64,000 bases of DNA. It comes from HRBIN12 sp035762085 (GTDB taxonomy: Bacteria; Actinomycetota; UBA4738; HRBIN12). Shown here piece by piece: positions 37,190-46,176 of this stretch (its first letter is position 1; every line of letters begins with the position of its first letter). The stretch covers positions 1-64,000 of the forward strand of contig DASTPT010000032.1 of NCBI GenBank assembly GCA_035762085.1. The letters are read 5' to 3'. The notes under the pieces were generated by a model, which had not been told where the DNA came from, did no database searches, and saw only the letters and a list, made by a program, of their open reading frames with translations. A program made the translations under genes and the position numbers.

Positions 37190-37965
37190 GCGTCGCAGCG
37201 GACCTCGGGTACTCGAAGAACGAGATCATGATCGCGGCCTCGGCACGCGGTCTCGCCGGCGCGAAGAACTGCTTCGTCGGCGTCGGGCTGCCGAACATCG
37301 TGTGCAACCTGGCGCAGCGGACCGTGGCGCCGGAGCTTCAGCTGGTGTACGAGTCCGGCGTGTTCGGCGCCCGGCCGGAGCGCCTGCCGCTGTCGATCGG
37401 GGATCCGACCCTGGTGTCGGGCTCCACGGCCGTGACCTCGATGTTCGAGCTGTTCGCGTTCTACCTGCAGGCGGGCCTGATCGACGTGGCGTTCCTGGGC
37501 GGCGCGCAGATCGACCGGTTCGGGAACCTGAACACGACCGTGATCGGCGACTACGCGCGGCCGAAGGTGCGGCTGCCCGGCTCCGGCGGGGCGTGCGAGA
37601 TCGCGATCCACGCGAAGCGGATCCTGGTCATCATGCGACAGGCGCCGCGGTCCTTCGTCGACCGGCTCCACTTCCGGACCTCGCCCGGACACTCGGGCGA
37701 TCCCGAGCACGACCGTGCACGCGGGTGGTGGGGGAGCGGTCCGACGAGCGTGGTCACCGACCTCGGCACGTACGGGTTCGACGAGGCGACCGGCGAGATG
37801 ACGCTGTTCACGATGCACCCGGGCGTCACGCTCGACCAGGTCCGCGAGAGCATGGGGTGGGACCCCAAGATCTCGCCCGACCTCGGCGTGACGCCGGCAC
37901 CCTCGGTGGAGGAGCTCCGCCTGATCCGCGAGGAGCTCGACCCCGACGGCACCTACACGAAGTAG
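37186..37965 (+). CDS. CoA-transferase family I, subunit B
   Basis: 259 residues. Carries the presumed catalytic Glu in LVYESGVFGARPERLPLSIG (ESG context). Other blocks: CFVGVGLPNIVCNLAQR, LQAGLIDVAFLGGAQIDRFG, NLNTTVIGDYARPKVRLPGS and GGACEIAIHAKRILVIMRQ. Paired with subunit A through ATGA overlap. The split-subunit order A-B matches actinobacterial CoA-transferases for ring-cleavage and dicarboxylic acids, but this pair has no steroid-degradation neighbours here. Confidence 0.87.
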   Translation: MSVAADLGYSKNEIMIAASARGLAGAKNCFVGVGLPNIVCNLAQRTVAPELQLVYESGVFGARPERLPLSIGDPTLVSGSTAVTSMFELFAFYLQAGLIDVAFLGGAQIDRFGNLNTTVIGDYARPKVRLPGSGGACEIAIHAKRILVIMRQAPRSFVDRLHFRTSPGHSGDPEHDRARGWWGSGPTSVVTDLGTYGFDEATGEMTLFTMHPGVTLDQVRESMGWDPKISPDLGVTPAPSVEELRLIREELDPDGTYTK

Positions 37966-37971
37966 GCGGCG

Positions 37972-38679
37972 GTGGCCGATCGGCACATCGTCGCGATGGG
38001 GGGCGGCGGCTTCAGCGACGACGATCCGCTGCTCGATGACTTCGTCCTCGGGCTGACCGGCAAGGACCGGCCGCGCGTGGTCTTCGTCCCCACCGCGAGC
38101 GGCGACAGCGCCTCGTACGTCGAGCGGTTCTACGCGGCGTTCACCCGGCGGTCGTGCGAGCCGAGCCACCTCTCGCTGTTCCAGCTCCCGTACCCGGCGA
38201 TCGGTGACATCCTCCGGTCCCACGATGTCGTGTACGTCGGGGGCGGGAGCACAGCGAACATGCTCGCGATCTGGCGCCTGCACGGCCTGGACGAGACGCT
38301 CCGTCAGGCGTGGGAGCGAGGGGTCGTTCTCGCGGGGATCAGCGCCGGCGCGCTGTGTTGGTTCGAAGCCGGCGTCACCGACTCGCTGAGTCCCGAACTG
38401 GTCCCGTGGCGCGACGGGCTCGGGCTGTTACCCGGCTCCTTCTGTCCGCACTACGACGGGGAGCCGGACCGACGACCCGCGTACCACCGCTTCACGCGGG
38501 AGCGGCGGCTGCCCTCCGGCTTCGCCGCCGACGATCGGGTCGCCCTGCACTTCGAGGGCACGGATCTCGCCGAGGTCGTGAGCGCGCGCGAGGGCGCCGC
38601 CGCGTACCGGGTCGAGGCCTCGGGAGACGCCGTGGCCGAGACCAGGATCGAGCCGCGCCTGGTACGGCCCGCGCCGTAG
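37972..38679 (+). CDS. Peptidase S51 (dipeptidase E-like)
   Basis: 235 residues. Family S51 hydrolase: AMGGGGFSDDDPLLDDF, PRVVFVPTASGDSASYVERF, DVVYVGGGSTANMLAIWRLH and the nucleophile elbow in VVLAGISAGALCWFEAGVTD (GxSAG). PepE-type enzymes cleave N-terminal Asp dipeptides; cyanophycinase is a close relative but is longer. The GTG start lies 6 nt after the CoA-transferase stop, suggesting the same operon. Cytoplasmic. A TAGAGT box overlaps its stop codon and may be the -10 of the next gene. Confidence 0.87.
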   Translation: MADRHIVAMGGGGFSDDDPLLDDFVLGLTGKDRPRVVFVPTASGDSASYVERFYAAFTRRSCEPSHLSLFQLPYPAIGDILRSHDVVYVGGGSTANMLAIWRLHGLDETLRQAWERGVVLAGISAGALCWFEAGVTDSLSPELVPWRDGLGLLPGSFCPHYDGEPDRRPAYHRFTRERRLPSGFAADDRVALHFEGTDLAEVVSAREGAAAYRVEASGDAVAETRIEPRLVRPAP

Positions 38680-38706
38680 AGTGAGGACGAACGAGAGGAG
38701 CACGCG

Positions 38707-40020
38707 ATGAGCCACGTCTTCCGACGCGTCCTCACGCGGGAGCTGCCGCACGCGGCCCGCGCCGAGGGCGCCTGGATCACCGACACCGAGGGCAAGCGTT
38801 ACCTGGACGCCGCGGGCGGCGCCGTCGTCTCGAACGTGGGGCACGGCGATCCGACGCTGCTCGCCGCGATGGCCGAGCAGTCCGAGCGGGTCCAGTACGT
38901 GCACGGCACGATGTTCACGACGGACGCCCTCGAGGCGTACGCGGAGGACGTCGCGACGGTCCTGCCGATGGACGACGCGATGCTGTACCCGGTCTCCGGC
39001 GGCAGCGAGGCCGTCGAGACCGCCCTGAAGCTCGCGCGCACGTACCAGATCGCGCGCGGGGAGGACGCGCGGCACGTCGTGATCGGCCGCAAGCAGTCGT
39101 ACCACGGCAACACGTTCGGGGCGTTGGACGTCGGCGGGAAGGACGCCCTCAAGGGGCCGTACCTGCCGTGGCTCGGCCGCTTCCGCCACACCGAGACGCC
39201 GTACGAGTACCGGTGCTCGGTGCAGGACCACCCCGTCGGCTGCGGCGTCCGCTACGCGGAGGCGCTCGAGGCGTTGATCCTCGAGATCGGGCCCGAGAAC
39301 GTCGCCGCGTTCATCGCCGAGCCGGTCGGGGGCGCCACGCTCGCGGCGACGGTGCCGACCGACGACTACTGGCCCGCGGTCGCCGAGGTCTGCCGTCGGC
39401 ACGGCGTGCTCCTGATCGCCGACGAGGTCATGACCGGGTTCGGTCGCACCGGCCGTTGGTTCGGGCTGGACCACTGGGGCGTGCGGCCCGACATCCTGAC
39501 CGCCGGCAAGGGCTCGACCAGCGGGTACTGGCCGTTCGGGTTCGCCGCCGCGAGCGCGGAGGTGTACGAGACCGTCAAGCCGAAGGGGTTCGTCCACGGG
39601 TTCACGTGGTCGCACAACGGCGTCGGGGCGGCCGTCGCCCACGCGACGCTTCGCCGCCTGCGCGAGGGCGACCTGGTCGAGGCCAGCCGCACGAAGGGCG
39701 AGCTGCTGCTGAAGGAGCTATCGGCCGATCTCGGGGACCACCCGAACGTCGGCGACGTCCGCGGCATCGGCCTCATGGTGGGCGTCGAGCCGGTCGCCGA
39801 TCGCGGGTCGAAGGCCCCCTTCCCGCGCTCGGAGAGAGTGACCGAGCGGATCCTGGCCGAGGCCCGAGAGCGCGGCCTCCTGCTGTACTCGAGCACCGGG
39901 CACGTGAACGGCCGCGACGGGGACCTGGTGATGTTCGGGGCGCCGTTCATCCTGTCCGACGAGGAGCGGGCGTTCGCCGTGCGCGTCACACGCGAGGCCA
40001 TCGCCGCCGCGCTGGGATGA
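38707..40020 (+). CDS. Class III aminotransferase (omega-transaminase)
   Basis: 437 residues. PLP enzyme: YPVSGGSEAVETALKLART, GRKQSYHGNTFGALDVGG, AAFIAEPVGGATLAATVPTD, LLIADEVMTGFGRTGRWFGL and the Lys in ILTAGKGSTSGYWPFGFAAA. It differs from the transaminase at 34604 in having the long insert RHTETPYEYRCSVQDHPVGC and the DDYWPAVAEVCR region, a pattern seen in beta-amino acid, diamine or pyruvate transaminases. Shine-Dalgarno GAGAGGAG lies 8 nt before the ATG. AcuC-like deacetylase follows by 4 bp. Confidence 0.9.
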   Translation: MSHVFRRVLTRELPHAARAEGAWITDTEGKRYLDAAGGAVVSNVGHGDPTLLAAMAEQSERVQYVHGTMFTTDALEAYAEDVATVLPMDDAMLYPVSGGSEAVETALKLARTYQIARGEDARHVVIGRKQSYHGNTFGALDVGGKDALKGPYLPWLGRFRHTETPYEYRCSVQDHPVGCGVRYAEALEALILEIGPENVAAFIAEPVGGATLAATVPTDDYWPAVAEVCRRHGVLLIADEVMTGFGRTGRWFGLDHWGVRPDILTAGKGSTSGYWPFGFAAASAEVYETVKPKGFVHGFTWSHNGVGAAVAHATLRRLREGDLVEASRTKGELLLKELSADLGDHPNVGDVRGIGLMVGVEPVADRGSKAPFPRSERVTERILAEARERGLLLYSSTGHVNGRDGDLVMFGAPFILSDEERAFAVRVTREAIAAALG

Positions 40021-40024
40021 GCGC

Positions 40025-41173
40025 GTGAGCGGACGCGCGGGCCTGATCCTCGCACCGGAGGCGCGGACCTACGACCTCGGGCCGCAGCACCCGTTCCGGC
40101 CCGAGCGCGTCCTGTTCACCTGGGACCTGATCCGCGCCTGCGGCCTCCTCGGGCTGCCGAACGTCGACGTCCTGCCCGGCAGGTCGGCCACGGACGAGGA
40201 GGTCCTGCTGGTCCACACGCCGGAGTTCGTCGACGCCACCCGGCGGGCGGGGCACGGCGAAGAGGGTCCGTGGAGCCGGTACGGGTACGGACCCGGCGAT
40301 AACCCGCTCTTCCCGAACATGCACGAGGCGGGGGCGACCGTGGTGGGTGCGACGCTCGCGGCCGCCGAGACCGTCCTCGACGGGGGAGCGGCGCACGCGT
40401 TCAACGCGTCGGGCGGCTTGCACCACGCGATGCCCGGCCGTGTCTCGGGGTTCTGCGTCTACAACGACGTCGCCGCCGCGATCGCGTGGCTCCTGGGGCG
40501 CGGGGTCGAGCGCGTCGCGTACGTCGACGTGGACGTGCACCACGGGGACGGCGTGCAGGAGATCTTCTACGCGGACCCCCGGGTCCTCACGATCTCGATC
40601 CACGAGTCGGGTGAGTACCTGTTCCCCGGCACCGGGTTCGTGAGCGAGCGGGGCGAGGGCGAGGCCGAGGGCACGAAGGTGAACGTGCCGCTGCACCCGG
40701 GCACCGGCGACGACGCATGGCTCGAGGCCTTCCGGGAGGTGGTGCCGCCCCTGGTTCGGCGTTGGAGGCCGGACGTGCTCGTGACGCAGCTCGGTTGCGA
40801 CACGCACGCGACCGATCCGCTCGCCCACCTGCGGCTGACGACCCGATCGTACCGGGAGACCGCGAAGATGCTCCACGACCTCGCGCACGAAGTGACCCAC
40901 GGGCGGTGGGTCGCCACGGGCGGCGGCGGCTACCAGTGGGCGCGGGTGGTGCCGCGAGCGTGGACGCTGTACTTCGCAGAGATGGCGGACGCCGAGCTCC
41001 CCGATCACCTGCCGGAGTCCTGGCTGGAGCAGGTCGAGTTCCAGCTCCGCGGCGAGGTGCCCGTCACGTTCAGCGAGGAGCCGCTGCCCTCGAGGGGGGA
41101 GGACACCGCGACGAAGGGCGTGATCGATCTGGTCCGGCGGACGGTGTTCCCGCCGCTCGGCCTGGAGCCATGA
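40025..41173 (+). CDS. acuC: Histone-deacetylase-like protein (AcuC type)
   Basis: 382 residues. Zn-dependent class I HDAC-like deacylase, in bacteria known to deacetylate acyl-CoA synthetases. Motifs: HPFRPERVLFTWDLIRACGL, FNASGGLHHAMPGRVSGFCV (catalytic His pair), VYNDVAAAIAWLL, VAYVDVDVHHGDGVQEIFY (zinc Asp/His), PGTGFVSERGEGEAEG and QLGCDTHATDPLAHLRLT (second zinc Asp). All ligands are present. GTG start 4 nt after the aminotransferase stop; ATGA overlap with pyruvate kinase. The association suggests control of central carbon enzymes by deacetylation, which is inference. Confidence 0.9.
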   Translation: MSGRAGLILAPEARTYDLGPQHPFRPERVLFTWDLIRACGLLGLPNVDVLPGRSATDEEVLLVHTPEFVDATRRAGHGEEGPWSRYGYGPGDNPLFPNMHEAGATVVGATLAAAETVLDGGAAHAFNASGGLHHAMPGRVSGFCVYNDVAAAIAWLLGRGVERVAYVDVDVHHGDGVQEIFYADPRVLTISIHESGEYLFPGTGFVSERGEGEAEGTKVNVPLHPGTGDDAWLEAFREVVPPLVRRWRPDVLVTQLGCDTHATDPLAHLRLTTRSYRETAKMLHDLAHEVTHGRWVATGGGGYQWARVVPRAWTLYFAEMADAELPDHLPESWLEQVEFQLRGEVPVTFSEEPLPSRGEDTATKGVIDLVRRTVFPPLGLEP

Positions 41174-42588
41174 GCCCGCGCCGCGCGAAGCTCGTCTGTA
41201 CGCTCGGCCCGGCCAGCGCGGGCCGGGACGTCGTGATGGACCTGATCGCCGCGGGGACCGACGTCTTCCGCGTGAACCTCTCGCACGGCGATGCCGCGGA
41301 GCACTCGGCGCTCGTCGCCGCCGTGCGCGCCGCCGCCCAGGACTCCGGCGCCGAGCCGGCGGTGATGGCGGACCTCCCGGGCCCGAAGATCCGCCTGGGC
41401 GAGATGGGCGACCGACCGGTCCGGCTGGAGGCCGGCTCGACGTTCGTCCTCCGCGCCGACGATGGGCCGGGCGACGTGACGGGCGCGTCGACGACCTACG
41501 CGAGCCTCGGGCGCGACGTCCGTGCCGGCGACCGGATCCTGCTCGCCGACGGCGCGGTCGAGCTGTGCGTCCGCGAGGCCGGCGCAGAGGTGGTCACCGA
41601 TGTCGTGAAGTCGGGCTCGGTGCGCTCGCGCGCCGGGGTGAACGTTCCGGCCGAGCGGCTCTCGCTCCCCGCGATCACCGAACGTGACCGCGAGGCGCTG
41701 ACGAGCGCGCTCGACATGGGCGTGGACCTGGTCGCGCAATCCTTCGTTCGCACCGTCGCCGACGTGATCGGCCTCCGCGCGCTCATGGGCTGGCGCGCGG
41801 TGCCGATCGTCGCGAAGATCGAGACGCGGCCCGCGGTCGAGGGGATCGATGCGATCCTGACGCAGGCGGACGCGATCATGGTCGCCCGCGGCGACCTCGG
41901 CGTCGAGCTGCCGATGGAGGAGATCCCGGTGCTCCAGAAGGAGATCCTGCGCAGCGCGCGCGCGGCCGGGCGACCGGCGGTCGTGGCCACGCAGATGCTC
42001 GAGTCGATGCTCCACGCCCCTCGGCCGACGCGTGCCGAGGCGAGCGACGTCGCCAACGCGGTGCTCGACGGCGCCGACGCGATCATGCTCTCGGGCGAGA
42101 CGGCGATCGGCGAGTACGCCCTCGAGGCGGCGCGCGCGGCGGAGCGGATCGCCGGGGTCGCCGAGGAGCGCGCGGGCGGCTTCCGCACGGCGGGGCCCGC
42201 GCCCCCGCACGCGGACGAGGCCGCCGCCGTGGCGCATGCGGCCGCGCAGATCGCGGCCGACGACCCCGCGGTCGTCGCCATCGCCTGCTACACGGAGACC
42301 GGCCGCACGGCGGGGCTGCTCTCGGTCGAGCGCCCGGGCGTGCCGATCTACGCGTTCGTTCCCGATCCGAAGATCCGGCGCGCCCTCAACATCCGGTGGG
42401 GCGTCCGTGGGCTCCCAGCCGAGCCGCCAGCAGACACCGACGCGATGATCGCGCTCATGGCGGACGGCCTGCGGGCGAGCGGCGCCGTCCGCGAGGGGCG
42501 CTCGGTCGTCATGGCGGCCTCGATGCCGGCCGGCAAGGCTCACACGAACATGCTGAAGGTCCATCAGCTCGGCGAGCCCGTCCGCTGA
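41170..42588 (+). CDS. pyk: Pyruvate kinase
   Basis: 472 residues. Glycolytic conversion of PEP and ADP to pyruvate and ATP. N-terminal KLVCTLGPASAGRDVVMDLI, FRVNLSHGDAAEHSALV, MADLPGPKIRLGEM; the K+/Mg site and signature IVAKIETRPAVEGIDAIL (Lys-Glu), DAIMVARGDLGVELPMEEIP and VATQMLESMLHAPRPTRAEA. The C-terminal domain is short and ends HTNMLKVHQLGEPVR. The signature VAKIE and the MLES..PRPTRAE block are complete. Start ATG overlaps the AcuC stop. Confidence 0.95.
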   Translation: MSPRRAKLVCTLGPASAGRDVVMDLIAAGTDVFRVNLSHGDAAEHSALVAAVRAAAQDSGAEPAVMADLPGPKIRLGEMGDRPVRLEAGSTFVLRADDGPGDVTGASTTYASLGRDVRAGDRILLADGAVELCVREAGAEVVTDVVKSGSVRSRAGVNVPAERLSLPAITERDREALTSALDMGVDLVAQSFVRTVADVIGLRALMGWRAVPIVAKIETRPAVEGIDAILTQADAIMVARGDLGVELPMEEIPVLQKEILRSARAAGRPAVVATQMLESMLHAPRPTRAEASDVANAVLDGADAIMLSGETAIGEYALEAARAAERIAGVAEERAGGFRTAGPAPPHADEAAAVAHAAAQIAADDPAVVAIACYTETGRTAGLLSVERPGVPIYAFVPDPKIRRALNIRWGVRGLPAEPPADTDAMIALMADGLRASGAVREGRSVVMAASMPAGKAHTNMLKVHQLGEPVR

Positions 42589-42593
42589 CGCGG

Positions 42594-43403
42594 TCAGCCC
42601 GGTGACGTCCGGTCCGGACGGGCATCGCGCCCCGTGTGGCCCCGCCGCGTGACGCGGCCGACGCCCCAGCGGTACAGGGGCGGCGTGAGGACGCGGAACG
42701 CCTGCGCCGCCGCGAGCGGCCGCGGGATCGACACCTCGGGCCCACGATCGCGCCGCACGACGTCGACGATGATCCGCGCGACGTGCTCGCGCCGCATCAC
42801 GAGGGGTCGAGGGACGTCCTCCTGCGGGAAGCCCTCGGTCTTCGTGAAGCCCGGGTTCACCGTCGTGACGAGGATCCCGAACGGCTTCAGCTCGTAGTAC
42901 AGGGACTCGCCGAACGCGACGACCGCGTGCTTCGACGCGCCATAGACGGCCGATCCGGGCGTCGCGTACCGCCCGGCGAGCGACGCGACGTTCACGACGT
43001 GGCCGCGGCGCCGTTCGAGCATCATCGGCAGGAACGCACGGGTCCCGAGCATCACCCCGAGGAGGTTCACGCGCACGACGCGCTCGATCTGGGCTGGCGA
43101 GAGGCCCCGGAAGGGACCGCCGCCGGGGATGCCGGCGTTGTTCACGAGCACGTCGCACCGCCCGTAGGCCTCGTCGGTCCGCGCGACCAGCTCGGCGAGG
43201 TCCGCGGGCTCGGCGACGTCACACGGCACGGGCAGCGCCTCGCCGCCGTGGGCGCCGATCCGCTCGGCGAGCGCCTCGAGCCGCTCGAGCCGCCGCGCCG
43301 CCAGCACGACCGTGGCGCCCCCGCGCGCGAGGAGCAGCGCCGTGCTCTCGCCGATGCCGGAGGACGCGCCCGTCACGACGGCGACGGCGTCGCGTAGATC
43401 CAC
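42594..43403 (-). CDS. Short-chain dehydrogenase/reductase
   Basis: 269 residues. Classical SDR: TGASSGIGESTALLLARGGA (cofactor), LVNNAGIPGGGP, the Ser in NVASLAGRYA and YGASKHAVV (Y..K). The C-terminal extension from about 220 (RPLAAAQAFRVLTPPLYRWG) is longer than usual and may contact a membrane or substrate. GTG start lies 4 nt after the stop of the SDR gene at 43408. NADP preference is suggested by AARRLERLEAL (Arg after the second strand). Substrate unknown. Confidence 0.9.
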   Translation of the reverse strand: MDLRDAVAVVTGASSGIGESTALLLARGGATVVLAARRLERLEALAERIGAHGGEALPVPCDVAEPADLAELVARTDEAYGRCDVLVNNAGIPGGGPFRGLSPAQIERVVRVNLLGVMLGTRAFLPMMLERRRGHVVNVASLAGRYATPGSAVYGASKHAVVAFGESLYYELKPFGILVTTVNPGFTKTEGFPQEDVPRPLVMRREHVARIIVDVVRRDRGPEVSIPRPLAAAQAFRVLTPPLYRWGVGRVTRRGHTGRDARPDRTSPG

Positions 43404-43407
43404 GCGG

Positions 43408-44184
43408 TCAGGCCTCGCGGGCGCTCGTGACGGTCTGGCCGCCGTCCACCACGAGCACCTCGCCGGTGATGAACGACGCCGCCGGCGAGCACAGGAACAC
43501 GGCGGGCGCGGCGACCTCCTCGGGCCGCCCCCACCTGCCCATCGGGATCTGCGCGAGGATCCGGGCCTCCGCCTCGGGGTCGTCGCGCTCCGGCTGGTTC
43601 ATCGGCGTGTCGATCCAACCCGGTGCGATCGCGTTGACCCGCACGCCACGCGCGGCCCACTCGAGGGCGGTCGTCTTCGTCAGGCTGATGACCGCGGCCT
43701 TCGCGGCGTTGTAGTAGGCGAGACCGGGCTCGGCCATGTAGCCGTCGATCGAGGCCAGGTTGAGCACGCAGCCCGAACCCTGCCCGAGCAGCACCTCGCC
43801 GGCCGCCCGCGTGCCGACCACGACCGAGCCGAAGTTCGCGTCGAAGTACTTCCGGAAGCCATCGGGCCGGGTCTCCATGAACGTCGCGGTGAACGGCGCG
43901 ACCCCCGCGTTGTTCACCATGACGTCGAGCCTGCCGAGCTGGGCGACCGTGGTGCGCACGAGCGCGCGGACCGCTTCCTCGTCGGTCGCGTCGGTGGGCA
44001 CGACGAGGGCCCGGCGTCCGAGCGCGCGGATCTCCTCGGCCGCGGCCTCCAGCTCGGGGACGGTGCGGGCGGCGACGGTCACGTCCGCGCCGGCCCGCCC
44101 GAGCGCGAGCGCGATCGCCCGGCCGATGCCGCGCCCGGCGCCGGTGACGATCGCGACCTGGCCGTCGAGCGAGGGTTCGTCCAC
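43408..44184 (-). CDS. Short-chain dehydrogenase/reductase (FabG-like)
   Basis: 258 residues. SDR: TGAGRGIGRAIALALGRAGA, VNNAGVAPFTATFME, NLASIDGYMAEPGLAYYNAA with YNAAK, VNAIAPGWIDTPMNQPERDD and GEVLVVDGGQTVTS, the usual end of FabG-type oxidoreductases. GGGAG lies 6 nt before the GTG. Operon with the following SDR (4 nt gap). It diverges from the PF15698-like gene; the two starts are 28 bp apart. Real substrate unknown. Confidence 0.88.
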   Translation of the reverse strand: MDEPSLDGQVAIVTGAGRGIGRAIALALGRAGADVTVAARTVPELEAAAEEIRALGRRALVVPTDATDEEAVRALVRTTVAQLGRLDVMVNNAGVAPFTATFMETRPDGFRKYFDANFGSVVVGTRAAGEVLLGQGSGCVLNLASIDGYMAEPGLAYYNAAKAAVISLTKTTALEWAARGVRVNAIAPGWIDTPMNQPERDDPEAEARILAQIPMGRWGRPEEVAAPAVFLCSPAASFITGEVLVVDGGQTVTSAREA

Positions 44185-44212
44185 GTCGGGCTCCCGTACG
44201 ATGAGTCTCGCG

Positions 44213-45043
44213 ATGGACGTTACCGCACAGCACGCCGCCCAGCTGCCGGGCATCGACGACCGCTGGGAGCCTCGACCGTACCCGCGGGCGGAGCTCCGTC
44301 GCGGGCTCCTCGAGGGCCGCATCGCCGGTCCCGAGGTCAGCCACCCGATGGACAACGTCCGGCGCAACGCCCGGCTGTTGATCGAGGGCGACCCCGACAA
44401 GCAGTTCGGGATGACGGGGCTCGCCGGCGCGATGCCCGTCGAGCGGGTCCTGCAGATCGTCGGGCGAGCCTCGGGCTTCATCCCCCATCCCGAGTGGCGG
44501 ACGGGCCCGGTGCCCGTGGACCCGGATCTGGTGCTCGACGCCTGCGCGGCCGTCGGGGACGCCCTGGCCGGCGTCGTCCGGGCGGGCGGCAGCGTGATCC
44601 TGGCGACCGGCCACCCGACCGGGCTCGCGCACCTGTACATCGAGGTGGGGCGGCAGCTGCGCGCCCGGGGGGTGAAGCTGCTCCAGCCGTTCGAGGCGGT
44701 TCCCTGGCGGGAGCCTGGACGACACCACCGCTGGGAGGTCCGTTACCTCCAGGCTGTCGCGATGCTCACCGACGGAGCCTCGATGAAGCACACGCACAGC
44801 GGCGAGCCGATGGCGCGGATGCTCGGCGAGCAGCGCCCGGACCTGGTCTTCGCGGACCACGGGTTCGCCGGCGCCGCGATCGAGCGGGAGGTCCCCACGG
44901 TCTCGATCGCCGACGTCAACGACCCCGCTCTGCTCGTGGCCAGGGACCAGGGGCGCACCGACACCGTCGTCGTGATGGACGACAACGTGCGGCCGGAGGA
45001 CTACTGGCCGTGCTTCCAAGCCATCGCGGCGCGGCTGCCCTGA
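44213..45043 (+). CDS. Phosphatase-like family protein (resembles PF15698)
   Basis: 276 residues. I recognise the pattern of an actinobacterial family annotated as phosphatase: HPMDNVRRNARLLIEGD, ILATGHPTGLAHLYIEVGR, VAMLTDGASMKHTHSGEPMA, LVFADHGFAGAAIEREVPTV, IADVNDPALLVA and VMDDNVRPEDYW. The conserved GHP, HTHS, DHG and D.ND/DDN motifs look like metal-binding clusters. Function not established to my knowledge. An in-frame ATG 12 nt upstream overlaps the TACGAT -10 (44197-44202), so the later ATG is preferred. Confidence 0.7.
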   Translation: MDVTAQHAAQLPGIDDRWEPRPYPRAELRRGLLEGRIAGPEVSHPMDNVRRNARLLIEGDPDKQFGMTGLAGAMPVERVLQIVGRASGFIPHPEWRTGPVPVDPDLVLDACAAVGDALAGVVRAGGSVILATGHPTGLAHLYIEVGRQLRARGVKLLQPFEAVPWREPGRHHRWEVRYLQAVAMLTDGASMKHTHSGEPMARMLGEQRPDLVFADHGFAGAAIEREVPTVSIADVNDPALLVARDQGRTDTVVVMDDNVRPEDYWPCFQAIAARLP

Positions 45044-45260
45044 CCCCGCGGGCGGGAAGCCCCGCCCCGCCGTAGGATAGGCCCCACGTTGACGACCACA
45101 CCTTCCAACGAGGCTCGGTTCGAACGCGCGTCGGGGGTCCGAGACCCCCTGCCTGAGATGATCCTGTCCGCTCGTCGGCATCGGGGACGGGAGGGCCCGA
45201 CGCCCGGATAGTCCACCTCGCGTGAGACGGGCCTCCGGGAGGACGACACCGGAGGCAAGG
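45044..45260 (+). promoter_or_regulatory. Spacer with structured leader upstream of the CLP1-like kinase
   Basis: No gene seen. GGGCGGG/CCCGCCC hairpin just after the previous stop; TAGGAT at 45073-45078 as -10, giving a leader of about 175 nt; a strong hairpin GGGGGTC-CGA-GACCCCC at about 45133-45149; then GC-rich repeats and the Shine-Dalgarno GGAGG before the GTG at 45261. Long for this genome. Confidence 0.45.
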
Positions 45261-46151
45261 GTGAACGAGCACGAAGCGCTCGTCGAGGAGGCGGTGCGGA
45301 CCAAGCACACCGTCGTCCTGTTCGGCGGGCTCGACACGGGCAAGAGCACGCTGTCGCGCGCGCTGCTCGCGGCCGCCGTGGCCGAGGGTCGCCCGTCGGC
45401 CTTCCTGGACGCCGACGTGGGGCAGAAGACCGTGGGTCCGCCCGCGACCGTGACCCTGAAGATGATCCGCGTGGCTGAAGACCTGGAGCCGGCCGCGATG
45501 GCGCAGGAGGACGGGCTGTGGTTCGTCGGTTCCACCTCGCCCGAGGGCCACCTTCTCCAGGTCGTCACCGGCGTGGCCAGCCTGTTCCGGCAGGCGAAAG
45601 AGGCGGGCGCGGACTTCGTGGTGATGGACTCGAGCGGCCTCGTCTCCGGCGTCCACGGCCAGATCCTCAAGTACCACAAGGTCGAGATGCTCCGGCCCGA
45701 CCTGGTCGTGGGCCTCCAGCGCGGCGAGGAACTCCTGCCGCTGCTCGGCGTGATCCAGCGGTTCTTCGCGACCGAGGTCGTCCCACTCGGGGTCCATCCC
45801 GGGGTCGTGCCAACCACCGTCGAGCAGCGCGCCGTGAACCGCGAGCGGGCGATGGCCCGGTACTTCGGCGAGGACCTCCACCGGTTCCGGGTCAAGCCAA
45901 CGGTGTTCATGCCGGCGTTGCCGCCACTGTTCGACCTGGCCCAGCTCGACCACCTGCTCGTCGGTCTGTCCGACGGCGCTGGGGGCTACCTGGGGCTCGG
46001 GTACCTCGAGCACGTCGTCGAGGAGGGCGTCCTTCGCCTGATCTCCCCCGTGGCAGCGGGCCCGAAGGCGCTTAGACTGGGGTCCGTTCGCCTGGAGGGG
46101 GGCTACCGCGCGAAGCGGGTGGACCTCCGCAACCTGTTCGGTTCTGGATGA
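45261..46151 (+). CDS. CLP1/Grc3-type polynucleotide 5'-kinase-like P-loop protein
   Basis: 296 residues. P-loop NTPase with Walker A LFGGLDTGKSTLSRALL at about 20-36, a following FLDADVGQKTVGPPATVTL (D.D.GQ, characteristic of the CLP1/Nol9/Grc3 RNA 5'-kinase family) and VMDSSGLVSGVHGQILKYHK (GxxxxxG...K region typical of the clan). The C-terminal part is unassigned. Family members phosphorylate 5'-OH ends of RNA or DNA; bacterial examples are little studied. The GTG start follows GGAGGCAAG. It is followed at 25 bp by the bS22 gene in the same direction, perhaps a ribosome/RNA link. The leader is long (see 45044-45260). Confidence 0.72.
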   Translation: MNEHEALVEEAVRTKHTVVLFGGLDTGKSTLSRALLAAAVAEGRPSAFLDADVGQKTVGPPATVTLKMIRVAEDLEPAAMAQEDGLWFVGSTSPEGHLLQVVTGVASLFRQAKEAGADFVVMDSSGLVSGVHGQILKYHKVEMLRPDLVVGLQRGEELLPLLGVIQRFFATEVVPLGVHPGVVPTTVEQRAVNRERAMARYFGEDLHRFRVKPTVFMPALPPLFDLAQLDHLLVGLSDGAGGYLGLGYLEHVVEEGVLRLISPVAAGPKALRLGSVRLEGGYRAKRVDLRNLFGSG

Positions 46152-46176
46152 CTGAGGGACACAGAAGGGACGTCGC

